Assembly: GCF_002087235.1 (NCBI RefSeq)
Contig: NZ_MUIO01000009.1
Coordinates: 1-64,000 of the forward strand
Origin: Pseudomonas floridensis
Lineage (GTDB): Bacteria; Pseudomonadota; Gammaproteobacteria; Pseudomonadales; Pseudomonadaceae
DNA length: 64,000 nt
Direction of reading: 5' to 3'
Shown piece after piece: positions 51,768 through 61,064 of the stretch. Below the pieces are notes generated by a model. That model had not been told where the DNA came from, ran no database searches, and was given only the letters and a program-made list of their open reading frames with translations. The position numbers were made by a program, and so were the translations under genes. The stretch's first letter is position 1. Each line of letters begins with the position of its first letter.

Positions 51768-52517
51768 ATGGCTGACGTTGCCGATCGCGCGAAACAGCAA
51801 CAAGACCACGAACAGTCGTTCATAGGATCTCTTTTCACCCTGCCCTTCCGATTCGCGGCAGTGATGTTCCTCTCTCTGGGGGGAGCCATCATCGTCGAAT
51901 GGATCTGCATGTACTTTTTCTGGCCGGAGGCCGGTTGGCAGCATGCTCGTGCAATGCTCGATCATGAACTCAGCTGGCTCTCCAAGGGGTTCCTGCAGAG
52001 TGTGGTTGTTCAAGAGCCAGGCCGAACGGCGACATGGCTGGTTCAAACCACATATGACTGGCTGGTGGTCAAGACCGGGCTTCAGGACTGGGTTCAACAC
52101 ACCTCTGATTATGCTGCGACAGGACAACGATCACGCGGTTTCGATATGCGCTACATGCTCGGCGTGGGAGTCAGCAAGTTTCAGGATTACGGCCTTGCGG
52201 CGCTCTACACGACACTGGTGTTTTGCGTGCGCCTGGTGATCCTGACCCTCGCAATCCCGTTATTTGTGATGACGGCGTTTGTTGGTTTTGTGGACGGACT
52301 GGTACGCAGAGACTTGCGGCGGTTCGGTGCCGGCCGCGAGTCCAGCTACCTATATCACAAAGCTCGAGCAACGATGGTGCCGCTGGTGATCATCCCCTGG
52401 AGCCTCTACCTGGCTCTGCCATTCAGCGTGAGCCCATTGTTGGTGCTCCTGCCATGCGCAGCACTGCTCGGCCTGGCGGTCAGCATTACGGCGTCCAGCT
52501 TCAAAAAATACCTTTAG
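51768..52517 (+). CDS. TIGR03747 family membrane protein
   Basis: 249 aa with four to five transmembrane segments (about 25-50, 148-175, 195-240). The VGFVDGLVRRDLRRFGAGRESSYLYHKA stretch is the TIGR03747 signature. It follows traD in this ICE family and probably belongs to the inner-membrane part of the mating channel. The accessory block of 52.5-55.9 kb begins right after it. Confidence 0.88.
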   Translation: MADVADRAKQQQDHEQSFIGSLFTLPFRFAAVMFLSLGGAIIVEWICMYFFWPEAGWQHARAMLDHELSWLSKGFLQSVVVQEPGRTATWLVQTTYDWLVVKTGLQDWVQHTSDYAATGQRSRGFDMRYMLGVGVSKFQDYGLAALYTTLVFCVRLVILTLAIPLFVMTAFVGFVDGLVRRDLRRFGAGRESSYLYHKARATMVPLVIIPWSLYLALPFSVSPLLVLLPCAALLGLAVSITASSFKKYL

Positions 52518-52526
52518 GTGCCCTCC

Positions 52527-53984
52527 ATGCAATGGACAGAAGAACAACTGCCAGCTATTCACTCCTTCGCGAAGAAGCTACTGGTCCAGGCATTTGCCGG
52601 TACCGGGAAGACAACGACACTCGTCGGTTACGCCACGCATAATTCGTCGGTCAAAATGCTGTACCTCTGCTACAACAAAGCCGTTGAGATCGCGGCAAAG
52701 AACCGTTTTCCACGCAACGTGACCTGCAAAACAGCTCACGGCCTTGCCTACGCTGTCTATGGCAGCCAGTACAAACACAAGCAGGCTGGCAATCTGCGTT
52801 TGACCGACATCGCGAGGACGATCAATACCCAGGATTGGGAGCTGGCCAAAGACATCGTTTCGACCCTCAATGCTTTCATGGCCAGCAAAGATCTGGAGCT
52901 GCTGGAAGACCACTTTGTGCGATTCCAGAGCAACCGCAGACTGACCTCGGTCCAGCAGCAGTACATGAGTAAAGCGCTCAACCTGACCAGAGGCGTTTGG
53001 GAGAAGATGGTCGATATCAACGATCGCTCAGTCCCCATGACGCACGATGGCTATCTGAAGCTGTACCAGATGAGCCAGCCAGATCTGAGCCAGCGTTTCG
53101 GTGCGATTTTGCTCGACGAAGGGCAGGACGTGAACCCGGTCATCGCGAACCTGGTCCAGATCCAAACAATAACTCAAGTCACTGTAGGTGATCGGCATCA
53201 GCAGCTGTATCGGTTCAGAGGCGCTGTGGATGCTTTAAACAGCCCGGCGATGAAGGACGCAGAGAAACACTTCCTGACTCAGAGCTTCAGATTTGGACCG
53301 GCAGTTGCCTACGTGGCCAACGTCATCCTTTCCTTCAAGGGTGAAAAGATCCCCCTGCAAGGCCTGGGACAGCCGACGTTGGTGAAACGAGCCTTACCGG
53401 ACGACCTCCCTCACCGCACCTACCTGCACCGTACTGTGAGCGGTGTGATCGAGAACGCGCTGCGCCTGGTCAACCAAAACCACCGCATGCAGTGGATCGG
53501 AGGGATCGACAGCTATTCCTTGCGCGATCTGGAGGACCTGTTCTATTTCAGCCGGCATATGAATGACCAGGTCCAACAGCGCAAATTGCTGACCGACTAT
53601 GCCGATTACGACCAGTATGTCGTGATCGCGAAGGCCACGCAGGATCCTGAGATGCTGCGGTCGATCAAAATCATCGAAAACTATGCAGATCTGCCCCAAC
53701 GCATCGAGCAGCTGCGTGCTGCATCTGTCACGTCGGAGCTCGATGCAACCGTGACCCTTACCACCGCGCACAGAGCCAAAGGTCTGGAGTGGGACTTCGT
53801 TGGACTTTATGACGACTTTTCTGCGGATCCGCTTTCACCTGACATCGACGCAGGCAAACGCGACGATGAGCTGAACCTTCTATACGTCGCTGTCACACGA
53901 GCCATGAAGATTCTTGCCGTCAACTCGCTGGTGATCGACATCATGCAGCGCTTCAAAGACATGAAGCAGCGCTCGAAACCTTGA
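52527..53984 (+). CDS. UvrD-like SF1A helicase, accessory
   Basis: 485 aa from ATG 52527 (an in-frame GTG at 52518 is possible). All SF1A motifs are visible: Walker A AFAGTGKTTT (near 29), DEGQD (near 199), VGDRHQQLYRFRGA (near 220), TAHRAKGLEWDF (near 414), and NLLYVAVTRAM (near 451). The N-terminus MQWTEEQLPAIHSFAKKLLV is the Q-motif region. It is not a usual member of the transfer operon, so it is probably an inserted DNA-processing or defence gene. Confidence 0.85.
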   Translation: MQWTEEQLPAIHSFAKKLLVQAFAGTGKTTTLVGYATHNSSVKMLYLCYNKAVEIAAKNRFPRNVTCKTAHGLAYAVYGSQYKHKQAGNLRLTDIARTINTQDWELAKDIVSTLNAFMASKDLELLEDHFVRFQSNRRLTSVQQQYMSKALNLTRGVWEKMVDINDRSVPMTHDGYLKLYQMSQPDLSQRFGAILLDEGQDVNPVIANLVQIQTITQVTVGDRHQQLYRFRGAVDALNSPAMKDAEKHFLTQSFRFGPAVAYVANVILSFKGEKIPLQGLGQPTLVKRALPDDLPHRTYLHRTVSGVIENALRLVNQNHRMQWIGGIDSYSLRDLEDLFYFSRHMNDQVQQRKLLTDYADYDQYVVIAKATQDPEMLRSIKIIENYADLPQRIEQLRAASVTSELDATVTLTTAHRAKGLEWDFVGLYDDFSADPLSPDIDAGKRDDELNLLYVAVTRAMKILAVNSLVIDIMQRFKDMKQRSKP

Positions 53985-54007
53985 TGCGCTGCCCCATCCC
54001 CAACCAA

Positions 54008-54523
54008 CTACTTCTTATGACGCAAGTCTTCTTCGGTCAGAGCCAAGAAGCCAGGTTCTACACCGCTATGCGCTACAACGCTTTCGAAGCTCGCGTGTGT
54101 CCAATCCGGTTTACGTTCGGAATCAAGGGTAACGATTGCCCACGAACCGTCTGGTGAGATGCCAAGACCCGGGGCATATCGTTCGATCCAAACAGAACGC
54201 TCAAGAATTTTATCCATTGACGAAAGCGCCTTGGGAAGGGCTTTTTCAGAATCAAGACGCTTAACAACACCATACATGATGTCCTCAATGACGTTTGTAA
54301 CTGACGTGCCATTGTAGTCACGAAGTTGAGCTATCAGACAGACAAGGAACCCGTCATCCTTGATACGCACACGAACAAAACATGCTCCCATGGAGTGGAA
54401 GCCTTTGTACTCAAAATTGTGATATTCCAGCGTCTGCATTCCCAACGTTCCCTTTGAATATAACTGCGTGGACCGGCTCATGACCGGCGTAGTAAATATC
54501 TCACTACCTATACCATTTTCCAA
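54008..54523 (-). CDS. Hypothetical protein, opposite strand
   Basis: 171 aa at the longest reading; an internal ATG at residue 29 (after GGGAACGTTGGGA) may be the real start. Alpha/beta, soluble, with EYHNFEYKGFHSMGACFVRVRI and EDIMYGVVKRLDSEKALPKALSSMDKI. No family recognised. It is convergent with the UvrD-like gene and lies inside the transfer cluster, a sign of an inserted accessory block. Confidence 0.6.
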   Translation of the reverse strand: MENGIGSEIFTTPVMSRSTQLYSKGTLGMQTLEYHNFEYKGFHSMGACFVRVRIKDDGFLVCLIAQLRDYNGTSVTNVIEDIMYGVVKRLDSEKALPKALSSMDKILERSVWIERYAPGLGISPDGSWAIVTLDSERKPDWTHASFESVVAHSGVEPGFLALTEEDLRHKK

Positions 54524-54607
54524 ATGGAATAGGTTTGGCGCTTCGCCCAGCGCTTAGAGACTGCAAAAATGAACTGGCCTTCCCCATCTACTCGCAGCAG
54601 GTATCCG

Positions 54608-54922
54608 ATGACACTCTATGAATACACCCAGACCTTCGTCCCCCTTCCCTACAAAACCGTGACCAGCGGCATGTTGATGTTCAAGTCGATAGATGAGACG
54701 ACCCAGCCGGATGTTGAGAGGTATCTGAGCGACCCAGAAACTCTGGCCGTGTTGAATCGACATGGCAGAGAAGGATGGGAGCTGGTGAGCGTTCAGCAGA
54801 TCAATCGCGGCCGTGAGCAAATTGGCAACCAAAACGCCCAAGGCTGGGCGCTTGGTTACACTCTCAGTACGGGCTTCCTTTTCTTTTTCAAACGCTGCGT
54901 GAGAATTCAACAAGTCGAATAA
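54608..54922 (+). CDS. DUF4177-like small protein
   Basis: 104 aa from ATG 54608. The stretch ETLAVLNRHGREGWELVSVQQ is typical of DUF4177-like proteins, and a hydrophobic C-terminal segment (GYTLSTGFLFFFKR) follows. The start ATG has only AGCAGG upstream. Function unknown. Part of the accessory block. Confidence 0.65.
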   Translation: MTLYEYTQTFVPLPYKTVTSGMLMFKSIDETTQPDVERYLSDPETLAVLNRHGREGWELVSVQQINRGREQIGNQNAQGWALGYTLSTGFLFFFKRCVRIQQVE

Positions 54923-54979
54923 TGGGACTTCGACCTGCTTTCTGGCGATAAATGACTTGAAGGGAGTGTCGCGGGCCTC

Positions 54980-55930
54980 CTAAACGTCATGAGCATCGTC
55001 CAAGTCGTCAAGAAGCCATGAATAATCTTGATCAAGCATAGGTCTCATCGAGTCGTCGAAATGAATTCTCGCGCGTTTGAGCTTAAAGTTGGACGTCGGC
55101 TCGGTTATTTTCCAAAATTTTATGGTCGATTTTTCCCCACCCAGCATCGACATGGTCGACTCGAAAATTGCTGAAGGACAGTTCATACCAAATGTGACGG
55201 ATTTGACGGGGAATGGGCTACGGTCTAACCCGATGGGAGCGAGTAACCTCCATTCTTTCTCGTATCTCCACTCGCCCGACTTTGTGAGTAGGGAGGCCCT
55301 CTCGACCTCGAGCTGCGACTGCACGTCACCATCCTGCAACCACCGGAGAATTGCGTCGGCTAGTATTTCACGGCTCTGGCCATACACGACTTTATGGATA
55401 CGCGTCGATTTGAGATCCGAAGTGTCATACTCAATGCACACACCTCGATGCTGCTGCCCATAGTGTGACCACATCAATGGGCTTGTCGCATTCGCACTGA
55501 GGCAAAGAACGCCCGTGGCAAGTGTGTCTTTGACTTCACTCTGAATCAGCGTCAACAGCTCACGTTGATAATAGCCTGCCTGATCGGTGATCTCTGGATC
55601 CGTCGCCATATACTCTATGCCACGAATAGCATCCTGTACCTCGGTCTCCCCGAGTCGAGCTCGGTGCAAGTCGAGTCTTTGCCCCTTCAATTTTAAGCGT
55701 TTCAGCGCTGCAGAGGACTCCTTCTCTACGCGCCTAATGACCATTAACTTTAGAAGCAATTTCAGTCTTTCAATGCTTTGGTTACCAGCGATTACGACAG
55801 GCCGGCAATCTAATGGATCGTTGAACGTCCCTGGATCAGCGTAAAAAACCTTTCCGTGATACAGCTGCTCTACCATACGATCACTGAAACTTAAATATTT
55901 GTACAAGCTTGCTGGCGCTTTACCCATCAC
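54980..55930 (-). CDS. DUF2971 family protein
   Basis: 316 aa. The opening SLYKYLSFSDRMVEQLYHGKVFYADPGTFNDPLDC and the central LCLSANATSPLMWSHYGQQHRGVCIEYD are DUF2971 signatures. The family is frequent in mobile elements and near defence genes, biochemical role unknown. It reads against the transfer operon and is more AT-rich than the transfer genes, which supports recent insertion. Start is one of two adjacent ATG codons. Confidence 0.85.
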   Translation of the reverse strand: MMGKAPASLYKYLSFSDRMVEQLYHGKVFYADPGTFNDPLDCRPVVIAGNQSIERLKLLLKLMVIRRVEKESSAALKRLKLKGQRLDLHRARLGETEVQDAIRGIEYMATDPEITDQAGYYQRELLTLIQSEVKDTLATGVLCLSANATSPLMWSHYGQQHRGVCIEYDTSDLKSTRIHKVVYGQSREILADAILRWLQDGDVQSQLEVERASLLTKSGEWRYEKEWRLLAPIGLDRSPFPVKSVTFGMNCPSAIFESTMSMLGGEKSTIKFWKITEPTSNFKLKRARIHFDDSMRPMLDQDYSWLLDDLDDAHDV

Positions 55931-56177
55931 ATCAATAACTCCAATCAGTCCCTATGAAGCTCTCCGCAGCATGTCTGCTCCGACTCAACATTGAGAGCGC
56001 TGCATGCTGTGCATTAAAGCCTCGCCAAACGATTTTCTCCATTGAATCTCTGGCCGGACGCGCAGTTAGCAGGCCAACCTAAACCCCCTCAGACCTAAAA
56101 AGGGTTTCATACTGATTCCATCCGGGCCGATGGTCATGCTGTGTACATAGATTCCTACAGCTTCCAAGGCCCGCGAC

Positions 56178-56540
56178 GTGAAAATCAAACTCCCCGCGAT
56201 CAAACCAGCGTTTTCAAGCGTGCAGATCTGCCTGTCTGCAGTCCTCATATGCACACCGCTGCTTTCCTCGCATGCCCGAGCAGCCGGCACGGCTTCCGAG
56301 CAAGCCAATGTGGAAGTAATGATTCGCCAGCTCAATGCGCTAGAGGCCGTTGCACAGCGCAGCGTTGACCTGCCCAGTGAATCGGCTCAGCGCTATCACC
56401 TGGATTACTCCAGGTTAGTCAGCGACATAGCTCGCATCCGCCAGGGCCTGCAGGACTATCTGACTCCCTCCCGGGCTCAGCCCCGCGACCCCGTCGAGAT
56501 ATCAGGCCATTACAACGTCAGCGGTGATCACACGCCATGA
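56178..56540 (+). CDS. RAQPRD-family ICE protein (TIGR01690)
   Basis: 120 aa from GTG 56178 (AAGG about ten bases upstream). A signal peptide ends near SHARA-AG. The mature part is helical and contains the family's name motif RAQPRD near residue 104. It resumes the transfer operon after the accessory block and overlaps the next gene by ATGA. Probably periplasmic. Confidence 0.88.
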   Translation: MKIKLPAIKPAFSSVQICLSAVLICTPLLSSHARAAGTASEQANVEVMIRQLNALEAVAQRSVDLPSESAQRYHLDYSRLVSDIARIRQGLQDYLTPSRAQPRDPVEISGHYNVSGDHTP

Positions 56541-56776
56541 CGATGTCCTCAACCCAGACCAGTGCCTTTCAGGCCGCTGCCGGATTTTCACCAGCCAGCA
56601 GCAACACGCTGTGGACCGGAATTGCGATGGGCATCCTCCTGCTATGGGGCGTCTGGGTTCTTCTAAGCATTTATCGCGGCTGGGCAACCCGAAACCTCGA
56701 TAGATCGGCTGCTGCCGCTTCTGCCGCTCGCTGGGCCGTGCTGTTCATGGTTATGACTTTCATGCTGTTGAGTTGA
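56537..56776 (+). CDS. TIGR03758 / DUF3262 small membrane protein
   Basis: 79 aa with two transmembrane helices (about 27-46 and 61-78), WTGIAMGILLLWGVWVLLSIYRGWATRNLD being the conserved first helix and loop. It is a standard small component of G-type ICE mating channels. Coupled to the RAQPRD gene. Confidence 0.88.
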   Translation: MTMSSTQTSAFQAAAGFSPASSNTLWTGIAMGILLLWGVWVLLSIYRGWATRNLDRSAAAASAARWAVLFMVMTFMLLS

Positions 56777-56795
56777 TTTTTCCAAGGAGATAAAG

Positions 56796-57164
56796 ATGAC
56801 GCTGTATTCATTGTTCACTCAGGCACGTGCCTTTTTGAAACGCCGGCCTTTTTCGGTCCTGCTGATGGCCGCTACCCCTGGCACTAGTTTTGCCGCCCTA
56901 CCGGGTGCCCAAGCCCCCACGCGCGGCACTGGGACCAGCTTCCTGCAGACCTTCCAAAACTATGCCTACGACGGCTTCATGCTGCTGGGTCTCTGTTTGT
57001 GCGCGTTCGGCATCGTTCTGGTGGGGCGACATGCGCTGGGCGTCTACCACGAGATCCACATGGGCAAAGCCAAATGGGCTGACTTGGGCAGTACCGCTGT
57101 AGTCGGTGTTTGCTTGATCGGCGTCACGATCTACCTGGTCACCACCGCTACCAACATCCTTTAA
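56796..57164 (+). CDS. TIGR03745 / DUF2976 membrane protein
   Basis: 122 aa with a cleavable or uncleaved N-terminal signal region and two transmembrane helices (about 66-84 and 98-120). YDGFMLLGLCLCAFGIVLVGRHALGVYHEI is the family signature. It resembles VirB2-like small integral proteins in size and topology. AAGGAGAT ribosome binding site. Confidence 0.88.
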   Translation: MTLYSLFTQARAFLKRRPFSVLLMAATPGTSFAALPGAQAPTRGTGTSFLQTFQNYAYDGFMLLGLCLCAFGIVLVGRHALGVYHEIHMGKAKWADLGSTAVVGVCLIGVTIYLVTTATNIL

Positions 57165-57179
57165 GTCGTAGAGGCTCCC

Positions 57180-57572
57180 ATGACTGAGCTCCAGCAAGAT
57201 CAGCATGAAGACGGCACCCTGCGTTTTCTGCCCAGTCGCTTGAATAACCAGCCCGTGGTGATTGGTGGTCTTACGGCGGATGAGATGTGGGCGACCGTAT
57301 TCGGCTGCAGCGGCATAGGCTTTGTGATTGGTCTGCCGCTGGCATTCATCATCACACCGTCAATGCCCGTGGTGTGCGCCCTGATAGGAGGAGTTTTGGG
57401 ACTGCTCATCGCATCTCGGGTCTTGCGACGCCTCAAACGCGGTAGACCGGAGACATGGATCTACCGCAGGGTCCAGCTCCAGACGGCCATGCTCGGCCCG
57501 ACCTCATTCAACAAAGCCAACCTGGTACTTCGATCAGGCAACTGGACTTGCCGCCGGAGCGAGCAACAATGA
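57180..57572 (+). CDS. TIGR03750 / DUF3487 protein (VirB3/TraL-like)
   Basis: 130 aa; RFLPSRLNNQPVVIGGLTADEMWA is the family start, followed by a double transmembrane hairpin (about 38-78) and a basic tail. By position and topology it is the VirB3/TraL-like inner-membrane component. ATGA overlap with the next gene. Confidence 0.9.
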   Translation: MTELQQDQHEDGTLRFLPSRLNNQPVVIGGLTADEMWATVFGCSGIGFVIGLPLAFIITPSMPVVCALIGGVLGLLIASRVLRRLKRGRPETWIYRRVQLQTAMLGPTSFNKANLVLRSGNWTCRRSEQQ

Positions 57573-58237
57573 GCCGTTTCTTGAAATTGGCCGACTCCCA
57601 ACGTGCCCACATCAACAGCTTGAGGATAGCGATTGTCTTGATCGCGCTGGTGGCAGCAGGCCTTGGTTTCGGCTGGTGGAGTGCGCCGAAGCAATTGACC
57701 GTTCACGTTCCGCCAGATCTGCGGTCTGGAAGCACGCGAATGTGGTGGGATGTCCCTCCACAATCGGTATACACATTCGGCCTGTACATCTTTCAGCAAA
57801 TGAACCGGTGGCCGGTCGACGGCGAGCAGGATTACCAGGCAAATATCACCCGTCTGGATGCTTACATCACGCCATCTTGCAAGCATTACCTGCAGAGTGA
57901 TTTTGAACTGCGCAGGTCTAGCGGTGAGCTACGCAAGCGCGTCCGGGGCGTGTACGAAATTCCAGGTCGAGGCTATGGAGATTCCCCAGAGATCAGGACG
58001 GTGACCAACTCTATCGACGATTGGACTGTGACGCTCGATATAACAGCAGACGAGTATTACGGCGGGCAGTTGGTCAAGCGTGCCCTCGCGAGATATCCAC
58101 TCCACGTTGTACGTATGGACGTCGACCCTGAAACCAATCCCTTCGGTTTGGCTTGGGACTGCTACAACGGCGCACCACAACGCATCGAGGGCAATGTTGA
58201 AGCTCCCGCAACTCCGTCGAAAGGAGTCTTCAAATGA
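57569..58237 (+). CDS. TIGR03746 / DUF2895 protein (VirB8/TraE-like)
   Basis: 222 aa from ATG 57569 (overlap with the previous stop). One N-terminal transmembrane helix (about 20-38), then a periplasmic domain with WWDVPPQSVYTFGLYIFQQMNRWP. This is the VirB8/TraE-like channel assembly factor. ATGA overlap with the next gene. Confidence 0.9.
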   Translation: MSRFLKLADSQRAHINSLRIAIVLIALVAAGLGFGWWSAPKQLTVHVPPDLRSGSTRMWWDVPPQSVYTFGLYIFQQMNRWPVDGEQDYQANITRLDAYITPSCKHYLQSDFELRRSSGELRKRVRGVYEIPGRGYGDSPEIRTVTNSIDDWTVTLDITADEYYGGQLVKRALARYPLHVVRMDVDPETNPFGLAWDCYNGAPQRIEGNVEAPATPSKGVFK

Positions 58238-59157
58238 GCGTTTTGCGAGTAATCACATGCTCGACATTACTGGCGGTGTTGGCTGGCAACGCCCAAATCG
58301 CCTCGGCGGTCGAGATTCTCCGCTGGGAGCGGTTGCCACTGGCTATTCCACTGCGCATCAATCAGGAACGCATCGTCTTCGTTGATCAGAATGTTCGTGT
58401 TGGACTCCCGCGTTCGCTGACTGAAAAGCTGCGGGTGCAGAGTACGGGGGGCGCGATCTACCTATATGCGAAGGAAGCGATAGAGCCAACTCGACTTCAG
58501 CTGCAGAACGCCAAGACCGGTGAGATCATTCTGGTCGACATCGCTGCTACAGAGGCATCTACGGATCAAACGCCGCTCGAGCCGGTGAAGATAGTCGAAG
58601 GTGAAACATCATCAGCACGCTATGGAGGGGCTGCTACAGCACGCTCAGCCAAGGCCACTACGAAGAACACGGACTCAACCAGCCGTTCAAGCGATGAAGA
58701 CGATGAACCAGAGGAAGTGGTCAAGCGAGAAACGCCCGTCCCAGTCGTCCTCACCCGCTATGCAGCCCAGATGCTCTATGCGCCGTTACGCACCGTTGAG
58801 CCTGTAGACGGCATCGCCCAGGTGAAGGTTGAGCGCAGCCTTGATCTGGCGACCTTGCTTCCCACTCTACCTGTGAAGTCCACACCCTTAGGCGCATGGC
58901 GTCTGGATGATTTTTGGGTGACTGCCGTGAAGCTGCAGAATCAGACGGCGCAGCGGATCACGCTTGATCCTCGAGAGCTCATGGGTGAATTCGTCACTGC
59001 AGCGTTCCAACATCCTTATCTTGGATCACGCGGCGATGCTAGTGACACCACGACCTTGTACCTGGTCACGCGGGGACACGGGCTGACACAGGCGGCCGTA
59101 TTCTCGGCGACCCAAGCAGATCCGCGTGCAGCGCAAGGAGCGAAGCATGAAAGGTAA
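58234..59157 (+). CDS. TIGR03749 / DUF3438 protein (TraK/VirB9-like)
   Basis: 307 aa with a signal peptide (cleavage after ASA). EILRWERLPLAIPLRINQERIVF is the family start; an acidic/Ser linker (about 125-165) separates two beta domains. By position it is the TraK/VirB9-like outer-membrane-complex component. Overlaps the next gene by 11 bases. Confidence 0.9.
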   Translation: MSVLRVITCSTLLAVLAGNAQIASAVEILRWERLPLAIPLRINQERIVFVDQNVRVGLPRSLTEKLRVQSTGGAIYLYAKEAIEPTRLQLQNAKTGEIILVDIAATEASTDQTPLEPVKIVEGETSSARYGGAATARSAKATTKNTDSTSRSSDEDDEPEEVVKRETPVPVVLTRYAAQMLYAPLRTVEPVDGIAQVKVERSLDLATLLPTLPVKSTPLGAWRLDDFWVTAVKLQNQTAQRITLDPRELMGEFVTAAFQHPYLGSRGDASDTTTLYLVTRGHGLTQAAVFSATQADPRAAQGAKHER

Positions 59158-60631
59158 TCCGCTGCTCAAGTACCTGGTGATTCCATTCCTCCTGCTTGTG
59201 ATTTTCGTCGGCATCAAATCACTGGGAAGTGCCCCCGCACCAAGTACCGAAACCCCTGCTCCAAAACTGACGGCTGAGCAAGCCAAAGCCCTGGGTGTGG
59301 AAGGCGACACGCCGAGCGATACGCTGCGCACGGTCGTCGCTGAAGGACGCGAGCTCAAGCAACAGATCACCGACGTCATCGCACAGAACACTGCGGTCAA
59401 ACAGGATAACGAGACCCTCAAACAGCGACTGGCAAACATTGATCAGACAGTCGACCAGCGCCTTAAAAACGCCCAGGAACAGTTCAAGCTGGATAGTCAG
59501 CAGCAACAGCAGAGCGTGTTGGAGGGCTTGCGCAAACAGATGGATGAACTGACCCGAATGGGACAAAACAATAATTCCAATTCGGATTTACCGATTGGGT
59601 TAGGTGTTCAGCCTGGTGATGGCCAACAGTTCAAATCGGAAACAAACGGTTCAGACATCGTGTGGATCGATCCACAGGACGCGACGGCCCTGGATAGCAA
59701 TGGCAAACCGATCACTGCCGGCAATAGCGTCCCCGCGAGCGCCTACAGCTTTCCTACAGCCTTCGGCGAGTCCGTGGACCGAGGACAGAAAGCGCTCACG
59801 ACAGGTGCTCAGTCTGTCCGCGATGACATGGGTGGCCAGCAACAGGAGCGTAAGAAGGTACGACGTGCCTACACCCTCCCTCAAAACTCGACGTTGATGG
59901 GCTCGGTGGCCATGTCCGCGTTGATCGGCCGGGTTCCTGTTGATGGGACGGTTAATGACCCCTACCCGTTCAAGGTGCTGATCGGTCCGGACAACCTGAC
60001 TGCCAATGGCATCGACCTTCCTGACGTAGCCGGTGCGGTGGCCAGCGGTACAGCGTCCGGCGACTGGACCCTCTCATGCGTGCGTGGGCAAATCAAAAGT
60101 CTGACCTTCGTGTTTACCGACGGCACTGTCCGCACGTTGCCGGCACCGGTTCAGGGTGGCAATCAACAGAACAACAACCAGAACAACTCTGGAGACCAAC
60201 AACCCATCCAGGGTGGCCTTGGCTGGATCAGTGATCCATACGGCATTCCATGTATTGCGGGCGAGCGACGCAGCAATGCGCAGCAGTACATCGGTTCACA
60301 AGCCCTCATCACCGCAGCAGGCGCTGGAGCAGCATCGTTGATCAAGACAGAGGGAAGCACCTCCTCATACGTCTCGAACGCTTCTGGGACGCTTGGTAGC
60401 ACCGGTTTGTCTGGTAACGAGGCGATGGGGAAGATCCTGACCCAAGGAGTCACGGACGTTTCGAGCTGGGTTAACAAACTCTACGGACAAGCGTTCGCGG
60501 CCATTTATGTCCTGCCTGGTGCGCAAGTCTCACTGCATATCGATCAAGAGCTGGAAATTGACTACGAACTCAAAGGCCGCAAGGTCAAGTACGCCTCAGG
60601 AGCGAACCATGCCAATGCCAACCTGGATTGA
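59147..60631 (+). CDS. TIGR03752 protein (TraB/VirB10-like)
   Basis: 494 aa from ATG 59147 with AAGGAG upstream. One transmembrane helix (about 8-25), a coiled coil (about 70-145), a Gln/Asn-rich linker, then the TraB/VirB10 beta-barrel domain with RAYTLPQNSTLMGSVAMSALIGRVP. A second Gln/Asn run (GGNQQNNNQNNSG) interrupts the domain near residue 345. It bridges the inner and outer membrane complexes. Confidence 0.92.
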   Translation: MKGNPLLKYLVIPFLLLVIFVGIKSLGSAPAPSTETPAPKLTAEQAKALGVEGDTPSDTLRTVVAEGRELKQQITDVIAQNTAVKQDNETLKQRLANIDQTVDQRLKNAQEQFKLDSQQQQQSVLEGLRKQMDELTRMGQNNNSNSDLPIGLGVQPGDGQQFKSETNGSDIVWIDPQDATALDSNGKPITAGNSVPASAYSFPTAFGESVDRGQKALTTGAQSVRDDMGGQQQERKKVRRAYTLPQNSTLMGSVAMSALIGRVPVDGTVNDPYPFKVLIGPDNLTANGIDLPDVAGAVASGTASGDWTLSCVRGQIKSLTFVFTDGTVRTLPAPVQGGNQQNNNQNNSGDQQPIQGGLGWISDPYGIPCIAGERRSNAQQYIGSQALITAAGAGAASLIKTEGSTSSYVSNASGTLGSTGLSGNEAMGKILTQGVTDVSSWVNKLYGQAFAAIYVLPGAQVSLHIDQELEIDYELKGRKVKYASGANHANANLD

Positions 60632-61064
60632 TCACTTGGGCTCAGCGCGCAGCGCGCTGATGTATTGCCTTCTCACGGCGGGCTTGCTGGCTGGATGCTC
60701 GACAAACAAAGAGCAAATGCTGCCGCATGGTCAAAACACCATGATGGACGTTTGGAACCAAGGAACGACCGGTTCGGCGGGAAGCGCTAGTGGCCGGCAG
60801 TTGCTCGATGCGCGCTCGGAGTTGCGCCGTCCAATCGATGTACGTGCTACCCAGCCCTTGCAGGACAGCGCGGCCTACACCCGTACCGCTCAAAACGAGA
60901 TCTACAGCCAGTTCAAACGACTACCCAATCCGGATCTTGTCATGTACGTGTTTCCGCACCTTGCGGGCTCCGATCCAGCACCAGTCCCTGGCTACACCAC
61001 TGTTTTCCCGCTCTATCAGCGTGTGCAGTACGCCATGCCTGGCGAGCGGGTTGAGGACTACTGA
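60609..61064 (+). CDS. TIGR03751 lipoprotein (TraV/VirB7-like)
   Basis: 151 aa from ATG 60609 (CAGGAGCGAACC upstream). Signal with lipobox LLAGC (Cys28), followed by a small domain with QFKRLPNPDLVMYVFPHL. By position it is the VirB7/TraV-like outer-membrane lipoprotein. Its TGA overlaps the start of the ATPase gene. Confidence 0.9.
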   Translation: MPMPTWIDHLGSARSALMYCLLTAGLLAGCSTNKEQMLPHGQNTMMDVWNQGTTGSAGSASGRQLLDARSELRRPIDVRATQPLQDSAAYTRTAQNEIYSQFKRLPNPDLVMYVFPHLAGSDPAPVPGYTTVFPLYQRVQYAMPGERVEDY

